DNA from: Portunus trituberculatus
Lineage: Eukaryota > Arthropoda > Malacostraca > Decapoda > Portunidae
DNA length: 64,000 bases
Direction of reading: 5' to 3'
NCBI RefSeq assembly: GCF_017591435.1
Contig: NC_059256.1
Coordinates: 12,180,156-12,244,155 of the forward strand
The notes below the pieces were generated by a model. The model saw only the letters and a list, made by a program, of their open reading frames with translations, did not search any database and was not told the origin of the DNA. The position numbers and the translations under genes are program-made. Within the stretch, counting starts at the first letter, position 1. Every line of letters begins with the position of its first letter. Of this stretch, positions 48,364 to 60,557 are shown piece by piece.

Positions 48364-50609
48364 AGATACTGCTGGCAAGTGTGGAGAACATTCGCTCGGA
48401 GGAGGAATGGAAGACGGTCTTTGCAATAGTGGCTTATGCTGCTGCTGGGGTCAAGCCACAAGGAGGAGGAGGAGGAGGAGGAGGAGGAGGAGGAGGAGGA
48501 GGAGGAGGAGGAGGAGGTAAGTGAAATTGTTGTTTTGATAGACTGTTTAAGAAAAGTACTATTTTAACTAGGATAGGAGGGTGGTAGGATAGTCAAACTT
48601 GGAGGGAAGGTGGAGGAAACATGGAGGAAGGTCTGTGTAGGTGGAGGTAAGTGGAGGAAACATGTGGAGGGAGATATGGAGGAAAGATTGCGGACTTTCG
48701 GATGTAAAAATGAGAAAAATAGTCAGGTTTTGATATGAGACTATTTGAGAGAAGTACTATTTTAATTATGATAGGAAGGTGATAGGATAGTCAGACTTGG
48801 AGGAAAGGTGGAGGAAACATGGAGAAAGGTCTGTGTAGGTGGAGGTAAGTGGAGTTGTCATGTGGAGGGAGATATGGAGGAAAGATTGCAGACTTTCGGA
48901 GGTAAAAATGAGAAAAATTGTGTGGTTTTGATAGACTGTTTAAGAAAAGTACTATTTTAACTATGATAGGAGGGTGGTAGGATAGTCAGACTTGGAGAGA
49001 AGGTGGAGGAAACATGGAGGAAGGTCTGTGTAGGTGGAGGTAAGTGGAGGTATAACGTGGAGGGAGATATGGAGGAAAGATTGCAGACTTTCGGAGGTAA
49101 AAATGAGAAAAATTGTCAGGTTTTGATATGAGACTATTTGAGAAAAGTACTATTTTGACTGATAGGAGGGTGGTAGGATAGTCAGATAGTTTCACACTCA
49201 CTGTTGATAGGTCATATGGAGGAAAGATTGCAGACTTTCCTTATCCTTATGAGACTATTTGAGAAAAGACTAGTTACTGTGGGCATGATAGTCTCACAGT
49301 CACTCAGATATCCTGACAGCCTACTATCCTATCGAAACCAGTTACATCATTTTATAGTATTTTCACTCCTTTGAAAAAAGTCTGCAGTCTTTCCTCCATA
49401 TCTCCTCCACATATCTCCTCCACTTACCTCCACCTACACAGACTTTCCTCCATGTTTCCTCCACCTTCTCTCCAATTTTGACTGTCCTACCTCCCTCCTA
49501 TCATAGTTAAAATAGTACATTTTTAAGATAGTCAAATACAAAAACCTGAATTTTTTATCATTTTTTCCTCTCAAAGTCTGCAATCTTTCCTCCATATCTC
49601 CCTCCACAAGTTACCTCCACTCTCCTCCACCTAGACAGACTTTCCTCCATGTTTCCTCCACCTTCTCTCCAATTTTGACTGTCCTACCTCCCTCCTATCA
49701 TAGTTAAAATAGTACATTTTTAAGATAGTCAAATACAAAACCTGACAATTTTTCATTTTTTCCTCTCAAAGTCTGCAATCTTTCCTCCATATCTCCCTCC
49801 ACAAGTTACCTCCACTTACCTCCACCTACACAGACCTTCCTCCATGTTTCCTCCATCTTCTCTCCAATTTTGACTGTCCTACCTCCCTCCTATCATAGCC
49901 TCCTATCATAGTTAAAATAGTACATTTCTAAGATAGTCAAATACAAAAACCCAACTTTTTTTTCTTATTTTTACCTCTGAAAGTCTGCAATCTTTCCTCC
50001 ATATCTCCCTCCACAAGTTACCTCCACTTACCTCCACCTACACAGACCTTCCTCCATGTTTCCTCCATCTTCCCTCCAATTTTGACTGTCCTACCTCCCT
50101 CCTATCATAGTCAAAATAGTACATTATTAAGATAGTCTTACATCAAAACCTGACAATATTTCTTATTTTTACCTCTGAAAGTCTGCAATCTTTCCTCCAT
50201 ATCTCCCTCCACAAGTTACCTCCACTTACCTCCACCTACACAGACCTTCCTCCATGTTTCCTCCATCTTCCCTCCAATTCTGACTATCCTACCACCCTCT
50301 TATCATAGTTAAAATAGTACATTTCTAAGATAGTCAAATACAAAAACCCAACTTTTTTTTCTTATTTTTACCTCAAAGTCTGCAATCTTTCCTCCATATC
50401 TCCCTCCACAAGTTACCTCCACTTACCTCCACCTACACAGACCTTCCTCCATGTTTCCTCCATCTTCCCTCCAATTCTGACTATCCTACCTCCCTCCTAT
50501 CATAGTCAAAATAGTACATTTCTAAAATAGTATAAAATCAAAACCAGATCATTTTCTTATTTTAACCTTCGAAAATTTGCAATCTTTCCTCCATATCTCC
50601 ACCACCACC

Positions 50610-50664
<55 letters not shown>

Positions 50665-53600
50665 TTTCAGGTGTGTCTCCAAGCTCGGACAGTGAAGGAA
50701 CAGTCGACTCTGGGTTAGGATCGGAAGAATATGTACCACCACCACCACCACCACTGCTACTTGTGTCTGAAGGAAGTGGTAGCAGTGGTAGTAGCAGTGG
50801 TGGTGTGGGGAGCCAGAGTAGTGTACTATCAAGAACCGAGAGCCCCGATAGTAGTAATGGCGGCTGGATATTGGTAAGTAGCAGCTGTAGTTATAGGTGT
50901 AGTTATAGGTGTAGTTATAGTTGTAGTTATAGTGTAGTTATAGGTGTAGTAGTTAGGTGTAGTTATAGTTGTAGTTATAGGTGTAGTTATAGGTGTAGTT
51001 ATAGGTGTAGTTATAGGTGTAGTTATAGGTGTAGTTATAGTTGTAGTTATAGTTGTAGTTATAGGTGTAGTTATAGTTGTAGTTATAGTTGTAGTTATAG
51101 TTGTAGTTATAGTTGTAGTTATAGGTGTAGTTATAGTTGTAGTTATAGTTGTAGTTATAGGTGTAGTAGTTATAGTTAGTTAGTTATAGGTGTAGTTATA
51201 GTTGTAGTTATAGTGTAGTTATAGGTGTAGTTATAGTTGTAGTTATTGTAGTTATAGTTGTAGTTATAGTTGTAGTTATAGTTGTAGTTATAGGTGTAGT
51301 TATAGTTGTAGTTATAGTGTAGTTATAGTTGTAGTTATAATTGTAGTTATAGTTGTAGTTATAGTTGTAGTTATAGGTGTAGTTATAGGTGTAGTTATAG
51401 TAGTTATAGTTATAGTTGTAGTTATAGGTGTAGTTATAGTTGTAGTTATAGTTGTAGTTATAGTGTAGTTAGTTGTAGTTATAGTTGTAGTTATAGTTGT
51501 AGTTATAGTTGTAGTTATAGTTGTAGTTATAGTTGTAGTTATAGTTGTAGTTATAGTTGTAGTTATAGTTGTAGTTATAGTTGTAGTTATAGTTGTAGTT
51601 ATAGTTGTAGTTATAGTTGTAGTTATAGTAGTGTAGTTATAGTTGTAGTTATAGTTGTAGTTATAGGTGTAGTTATAGGTGTAGTTATAGGTGTAGTTAT
51701 AGTTGTAGTTATAGGTGTAGTTATAGTTGTAGTTATAGTTATAGGTGTAGTTATAGGTGTAGTTATAGGTGTAGTTATAGTTGTAGTTATAGGTGTAGTT
51801 ATAGTTGTAGTTATAGGTGTAGTTATAGGTGTAGTTATAGTTGTAGTTATAGGTGTAGTTATAGTTGTAGTTATAGGTGTAGTTATAGGTGTAGTTATAG
51901 GTGTAGTTATAGTTGTAGTTATAGTTGTAGTTATAGGTGTAGTTATAGTTGTAGTTATAGGTGTAGTTATAGGTGTAGTTATAGGTGTAGTTATAGGTGT
52001 AGTTATAGGTGTAGTTATAGTTGTAGTTATAGTTGTAGTTATAGTTGTAGTTATAGTTGTAGTTATAGGTGTAGTTATAGGTGTAGTTATAGTTGTAGTT
52101 ATAGTTGTAGTTATAGTTGTAGTTATAGGTGTAGTTATAGTTGTAGTTATAGTGTAGTTTATATAGTTATAGTTGTAGTTATAGGTGTAGTTATAGTTGT
52201 AGTTATAGGTGTAGTTATAGTTGTAGTTATAGGTGTAGTTATAGTTGTAGTTATAGGTGTAGTTATAGTTGTAGTTATAGGTGTAGTTATAGGTGTAGTT
52301 ATAGGTGTAGTTATAGTTGTAGTTATAGTTGTAGTTATAGGTGTAGTTATAGGTGTTGTAGTGGTGTTTGGGTGAGTTAGGGGCATTAGGAAGCAGTTAC
52401 AGAGGCAGTTAGGAACGTAGATTAAAAACACACACACACACACACAACCCTTCTCTCTCTCTCCCCCCCCCCCAGGTCAGCCCAGGGGGAGATGTCGAGC
52501 TACCACAACCACCACCACCACCACAGCCGCCACCACCACCACCACCACCACAATGGGGCCTAGTACCAAACGTGTTCCTAACTTCCCACAGCCCCAGAGC
52601 ACTCATGGCCGGCACTGTCCTAATTTCCAGCCTCTCTAAGGACTACAGAACGGTGCTGACGCTCGGAGGGGCTGCCAATTGTTGTAGGATGTTGGTAGAG
52701 GCTGCTCTCAATTGTGGTAGGTGGTTAATTGTGGTTTGCCGCCAGTTTAACACAGTTTGGGGGTGTTTTGAGGCAGTTTGGGGTGTTTTGAGGCCATTTT
52801 AACACAGTTTTGGGGTGTTTTGAGGCAGTTTGGGGTGTTTTGAGGCCATTTTAACACAGTTTTGGGGTGTTTTGAGGCAGTTTGGGGTGTTTTGAGGCCA
52901 TTTTAACACAGTTTGGGGTGTTTTGGGGCATTTTAAGACAGTTTAGAGTGTTTTGAGAGCATTTTAAGACAGTTTAGGGTGTTTGAGGGTTTAAGACAGT
53001 TTGGTGTTTTGAGGGCATTTAAGACAGTTTGGGTGTTTGAGGCATTTTAAGACAGTTTATGGCATTTTAAGACAGTTTGGGGTGTTTTGAGGGCATTTTA
53101 AGACAGTTTAGGGTGTTTTGAGGGCATTTTAAGACAGTTTGGGGTGTTTTGAGGGCATTTTAAGACAGTTTGGGTGTTTTGAGGCATTTTAAGACAGTTT
53201 GGCGTGTTTTGAGGGCATTTTAAGACAGTTTGGGGTGTTTTGAGGGCATTTTAAGACAGTTTGGGGTGTTTTGAGGGCATTTTAAGACAGTTTGGGGTGT
53301 TTTGAGGGCATTTTAAGACAGTTTGGGGTGTTTTGCATTTTGAGGGCATTTTAAGACAGTTTGGGGTGTTTTGAGGGCATTTAAGACAGTTTGATGGCAT
53401 TTAAGACAGTTTGGGGTGTTTTGAGGGCATTTAAGACAGTTTAAGACAGTTTGGGGTGTTTTGAGGAGATTTTATGACAGTTTGGGTGTTTTGAGGGCAT
53501 TTTAAGATAGTTTGGCGTGTTTTGAGGCATTTTAAGACAGTTTGGGGTGTTTTGAGGGCATTTTAAGACAGTTTGGGGTGTTTTGAGGGCATTTTAAGAC

Positions 53601-54803
53601 AGTTTGGGGTGTTTTGAGGGCATTTTAAGACAGTTTGGGGTGTTTTGAGGGCATTTTAAGACAGTTTGGGTGTTTTGAGGCATTTTAAGACAGTTTGGGG
53701 TGTTTTGAGGCATTTTAAGACAGTTTGGGGTGTTTGAAGGCATTTTAAGACAGTTTGGGGTGTTTTGGGCATTTTAAGACAGTTTGGGGTTTTTGAAAAC
53801 ATTTTAAGACAGTTTTGTGTGTTTTGAGGGCATTTTAAGACAGTTTGGGGTGTTTTGAGGGCATTTTAAGACAGTTTGGGGTGTTTTGAGGGCATTTTAA
53901 GACAGTTTGGGGTGTTTTGAGGGCATTTTAAGACAGTTTGGCATTTTAAGGTGTTTTGAGGCATTTAAGCAGTTTGGGGTGTTTTGAGGGCATTTAAGAC
54001 AGTTTGGGGTGTTTTGAGGGCATTTTAAGACAGTTTGGGGTGTTTTGCATTTGAAGACAGTTTGAGGTGCTTTATGGGCATTTTCAAACAGTTTAGGCTG
54101 TTTTCAAGACATTTAACTGTTTTTAGGGCCTTTTTTAGTAATCTAGGACATTTTTGAGAAATTTCAAAACAGTTTAGGGTATTTTTAGGGCAATTTAAGT
54201 TAAAAATTATGTTTTTAGGCCATTTAAATTTTTTTTTATGTATTTTAAGACAGTTTAGTGTATCTTAAGGATATTTAAAAAATTTTTTGGACAGTTTAAG
54301 ACAGTTTATGGTAATCTAAGATAGTTTAGGGTGTGTCAAGGGCATTTAAGACAGTTAAGGGTGTTTTGAGGGCATTTAAGACAGTTTAGGGTGTTTTAAG
54401 GGCATTTTAATGCAGTTTGGGATGTTTTGAGGGCATATTAAGACAGTTTGGGGTGTTTTGAGGGCATTTTAAGACAGTTTGGCATGATATAAGGGCATTT
54501 TAAAGCAGTTTAGGACATTTAAGACAGTTTGGAGTGTTTTGAGGGCATTTTAAGACAGTTTGGCATGATATAAGGGCATTTTAAAGCAGTTTAGGACATT
54601 TTAAGACAGTTTGGAGTGTTTTGAGGGCATTTTAAGACAGTTTGGCATGATATAAGGGCATTTTAAAGCAGTTTAGGACATTTTAAGACAGTTTGGAGTG
54701 TTTTGAGGGCATTTTAAGACAGTTTTGTGTGTTTTGAGGGCATTTTAAGACAGTTTGGCATGATTTTAGGGCATTTTAAGTCAAATTTAGTCATGAAATG
54801 CTG

Positions 54804-54855
<52 letters not shown>

Positions 54856-56182
54856 CACAATTTCAGGGTACATCAACCAACAACTATCGGAAGTGCGTCA
54901 CCACCACCACCACCACCACCACCACCACCACCACCACAACCTACCACAATTGAAGAAGAAGAAGAAGAAGAAGAAGAGCAGCGAAGAGGAGGAGGAGGAG
55001 GATTGCAGTAGTTGTGGTAGCGATTGTGGTGGTAGCAGTGGTGGTAGCAGTGGTGGTGGTGATGGTGGTAGTCATCATCGCCACCATCAGCTTCTCTATC
55101 AACAAGTCTCCGAGAAGGTGTGTTTCGTGGTGTGTGACTATCTTACAAATGGACTATTTTAACTATGATAGGAGGGTGGTAGGATAGTCAGACTTGGAGG
55201 GAAGGTGGAGGAAACATGGAGGAAGGTCTGTGTAGATGGAGGTAAGTGGAGGTATAACGTGGAGGGAGATATGGAGGAAAGATTGCAGACTTTTGGAGGG
55301 AAAAATGAGAAGAAATGTCAGGTTTTGATGTGAGACTATCTTAGAAAACGACTATTTTAACTATGATAGGAGGGAGGTAGGATAGTCAGACTTGGAAGAG
55401 AGGTGGAGGAAACATGGAGGAAGGTCTGTGTAGGTGGAGGTAAGTGGAGGTAACTTGTTCAGGGAGATATGGAGGAAAGATTGAGGACTTTTGGAGGTAA
55501 AAATGAGAAAAAATGTCAGGTTTTCATGTGAAACTATTTCAGAAAACGACTATTTTAACTATGATAAGAGGGAGGTAGGATAGTCAAAATTGGAGAGAAG
55601 GTGGAGGAAACATGGAGGAAGGTCTGTGTAGGTGGAGGTAAGTGGAGGTAACTTGTTCAGGGAGATATGGAGGAAAGATTGTGGACTTTTGAAGGTAAAA
55701 ATGAGAAAAAATGTCAGGTTTTGATGTGAGACTATTTCAGAAAACAACTATTTTAACTATGATAGGAGGGAGGTAGGATAGTCAAAATTGGAGAGAAGGT
55801 GGAGGAAACATGGAGGAAGGTCTGTGTAGGTGGAGGTAAGTGGAGGTATAACGTGAAGGGAGATATGGAGGAAAGACCACAAACTTTAACTTGGAGATAG
55901 AGAAAGGGCGAACAGGCACCACTATAACTACCACTATAACTACCACTGCTACTACTATTCCAGCTTCTCGACTTGATGGGCACACTGCACACGACAGCTG
56001 GACAATTTGCAAACACCCACAATCCCACTACTACTACTACTACTACTACTGCTACTACTACTGCTGCTACTACCACTGCTACTGCCACTGTTTGGAGTGT
56101 AGTTATATGCCCACTGCTACAAGGAATTGCCCGGATGTGTTGTGACTATCGGCCAAGTGTAAGTAACTATTAGTATTATTAC

Positions 56183-56269
<87 letters not shown>

Positions 56270-56399
56270 TACTATTATTACTGTTATTATTATTATTATT
56301 ATTATTATTTCTGGACTATTTTGACTTAATTTTGGACTATTTTGACTAATTTTGGACTATTCTGACTAATTTTGGACTATTCTAACTAATTTTGGACTA

Positions 56400-56442
<43 letters not shown>

Positions 56443-59400
56443 TATGGTATCCACTTGTCAATTGTTCCCTCCTCCTCTCCGACCACTTCCCAACCACTCT
56501 CCGACCACTTCCCAACCACTCTTCGACCACTCTCTGACCACTCTCCGACCACTTCCCAACCACTCTCCGACCACTTCCCAACCACTCTCCGACCACTTCC
56601 CAACCACTCTCCGACCACTTCCCAACCACTCTTTGACCACTTCCCAACCACTCTCCGACCACTTCCCAACCACTCTCCGACCACTTCCCAACCACTCTCC
56701 GACCACTTCCCAACCACTCTCCGACCACTTCCTAACCACTCTTCGACCACTTCCTAACCACTCTTCGACCACTTCCTAACCACTCTCCGACCACTTCCCA
56801 ACCACTCTCCGACCACTTCCCAACCACTCTCCGACCACTTCCCAACCACTCTCCGACCACTTCCCAACCACTCTCCGACCACTTCCCAACCACTCTCCGA
56901 CCACTCTCCGACCACTCTCCGACCACTCTCCGACCACTTCCCAACCACTCTCCGACCACTTCCCAACCACTCTCCGACCACTTCCCAACCACTCTCCGAC
57001 CACTCTCCGACCACTTTTTGATGTATGCGTTGTCCTGCAGGTTAGGAGCCAGGCCCTAACCACCCTGCAACGTTCCCTACTGGCTCATGACTATCTGCTA
57101 CTATCGGCCGGCCAGTGGGAGGCTCTCTTCCACACAGTACTATTTCCACTGCTGTCTGCCCTCATACTACCACCACCACTACCACAATTCACACACCTAC
57201 CAACATCGCCCTCCCTACCACAATTCGCCCCAGCACCGCTCGAGGAAGCCAGGCTCAGGGCTGCCACGCTGGTCACCAAGGTAAGCGATTGTGGTGGTTA
57301 GGAACAATTGTGGTGGTTAGGAAGGAATTGTGGTGGTTTTTAAGAATTTTTTATATTGTAAGTGAAGAAATTGTGGTTGTTTTCTGAAAATTTTGTATAT
57401 ATATTTTTTTTTAGAAATTGTGGTAGTTAGGAACGAATTGTGGTGGTTAGGAACGAATTGTGGTTGTTTTCAGAATTTTTATATTGTGGTAGGTGAAGAA
57501 ATTGTGGTTGTTTTCTGAAGATTTTGTATATATTTTTAGAAATTGTGGTAGTTAGGAAGGAATTGTGGTGGATGGATTGTGGTAAGTGAGAAATTGTGGT
57601 TTTTAAGATTTTGTTATTTCTTTTTTGATGTTGTGGTAGTTAGGAAGGAATTGTGGTTGATGGATTGTGGTAGGTGAAGAAATTGTGGTTGTTTTGTTAA
57701 GATATTTGATTATTCTTTTAAGAAATTGTGGTAGCTAGGAAGGAATTGTGGTAGGTAAGAATTGTGGTAGGTTAAAAATTGTGGTAGGTAAGAATTGTGG
57801 TTAATTTTGGGTGACTAAACTAAGGAAGTGATAGAATTGTGGTAGATGGATTGTGGTAGCTGAATTGTGGTAGATCAGTATTTTGTAGTATATAATTGTG
57901 GTAGTTTATGAGATGTAGGCATTACTTCCACTATCCTCAATATTTGTCATGAAATTGTGGTTAATTCTACCACAACTACCACAACTACCACTATTCCAGG
58001 TGTACCTCCGCCACCTGTCACCACTACTAACACTACCAACATTCACCGCACTGTGGCTGACCATCCTGGAGTTCCTCGACAAGTATCTCTCTCTCAGCTC
58101 GGACCATTTGGTAAGAATTGTGGTAGTAGTGGTAGTGGGAGTGGGTAGGTGACGGATTGGAGAGAAAAATTACTAGGATGGAGAGAAAGTGGTGGAGAGA
58201 AGTGAGAGAATAGTGAGAGGTGGCAGAAGTGAGAGGGAGAGACGGAGAGAAAAGGGAGTGGGTAGGTGACGGATTGGAGAGAAAAATGACTAGGATGGAG
58301 AGAAAGTGGTGGAGAAAGTGAGAGAACAGTGAGAGGTGGCAGAAGTGAGAGTGAGAGACGGAGAGAAAAGTGAGTGAAAAGGGAGTGGGTAGGCGACGGA
58401 TCGGAGAGAAAAATGACTAGGATGGAGAGAAAGTGGTGGAGAGAAGTGAGAGAATAGTGAGAGGTGGCAGAAGTGAGAGGGAGAGACGGAGAGAAAAGGG
58501 AGTGGGTAGGCGACAGATCGGAGAGAAAAATGACTAGGATGGAGAGAAAGTGGTGGAGAAAAGTGAGAGAACAGTGAGAGGTGGCAGAAGTGAGAGTGAG
58601 AGACGGAGAGAAAAGTGAGAGAAAAGGGAGTGGGTAGGCGACGGATCGGAGAGAAAAAATGTTTAGGATGGAGAGAAACGCACGCCAACCACCACTGCAA
58701 CCACAACTACCAACATTTCCCTCCGCAGAGAGAAGCTGTCCCGGAGATGCTGAAGAACATGCTTCTAGTAATGGAGACGACAAAGGTTTTCCATACAGCT
58801 GATGGATTTACTAAACTGTGGTCCATCACCTGGGACAGAATTGATGCCTTTTTGCCATCTCTTCGCCATAACGTTTTTCGCTCCCACCCGCCTTGTGAGT
58901 ATGGCAACCGGATGAATTTTGGTAGGCTGGTAGATACACCCCTTGGCTACCTGCACACAAATTTTGGTAGGGCTGGGTTAATTGTGGTAGCCAGAATATT
59001 GGTTGAAAGACATAGGTGTGTTTCGTTTAAAATTTTGGTTGATTTCATATTTTTTGCTCTCATTTTCTTTGTGTGTATGGCAACCAGCTGAATTTTGGTA
59101 GGCTGGTAGATACACCCCTTGGCTACATGCACACAAATTTTGGTAGGGCTGGGTTGATTGTGGTTGCCAGAATATTGGTTGAAAGACAGGCGTGTGTGTT
59201 TCAAGTTTAAAATTTTGGTTGATTTCATATTTTTTGCTCTCATTTTCTTTGTGGGTATGGCAACCGGCTGAATTTTGGTAGTCTGGTAGATACACCCCTT
59301 GGCTACCTGCATACAAATTTTGGTAGAGCTGGGTTAATTGTGGTAGCCAGAATATTGGTTGAAAGACAGGGGTGTGTGTTTCAAGTTAAAAATTTTGGTT

Positions 59401-60513
59401 GATTTCATAATTTTGGCTCTCATTTTCTTTGTGGGTATGACAACCGGCTGAATTTTGGTAGGCTGGTAGATGAACCCCTTGGCTACATGCACACAAATTT
59501 TGGTAGGGCTGGGTTGATTGTGGTTGCCAGAATATTGGTTGAAAGACAGGCGTGTGTGTTTCAAGTTTAAAATTTTGGTTGAGTTCATAATTTTGGCTCT
59601 CATTTTCTTTGTGTGTATGGCAACCGGCTGAATTTTGGTAGGTTGGTAGATACACCCCATGGCTACCTGCACACAAATTTTGGTAGGGCTGGGTTAATTG
59701 TGGTAGCCAGAATATTGGTTGAAAGACAAAGGTGTGTGTTTCAAGTTCAAAATTTTGGTTGATTTCACATTTTTTGCTCTCATTTTCTTTGTGTGTATGG
59801 CAACGGGCTGAATTCTGGTAGGCTGGTAGATACACCCCTTGGCTACCTGCACACAAATTTTGGTAGGGCTGGGGTAATTGTGGTAGCCAGAATATTGGTT
59901 GAAAGACAAAGGTGTGTGTTTCAAGTTAAAAATTTTGGTTGATTTCACATTTTTTGCTTTCATTTTTTTTGTGTGTATGACAACCGGATGAATTTTGGTA
60001 GGCTGGTAGATACACCCCTTGGCTACCTGCACACAAATTTTGGTAGGGCTGGGTTGATTGTGGTAGTCAGAATATTGGTTGAAAGACAAGTATATCGAAC
60101 CTCAAAATATTTTCCATCCTGAATTTTGGTTGACAATCTTACATTAGTTTACTTTTAACCAGTTTATGAGTACGCTAGAGGACTGAATGTTGGTAGGCTG
60201 GTAGATGAACCCCTTGGCTACCAGCACATAAATTTTGGTAGACCTAGACAAATTGTGGTAGCCAGAATATTGGTTAAAAGACAGATGTATCTCTTGCAGC
60301 TGAAATACACAGTTGGGACACTACCACCACCACCACCGCCACCACCACCACCACCACCACCACCACCACCACGAAGATGGAGGAAAAGGAGGAGGAGGAG
60401 GAGGAAAAGGAGGAGGAGGAGGAGGAAGAGGAGGTGGAGGAGGAGGAGGAGGAGGAGGAGAAGAGAGAGTTTGTTCCTCCAACCATTCAAGAACAACAGG
60501 CAGCCAGGTAATA

Positions 60514-60557
<44 letters not shown>

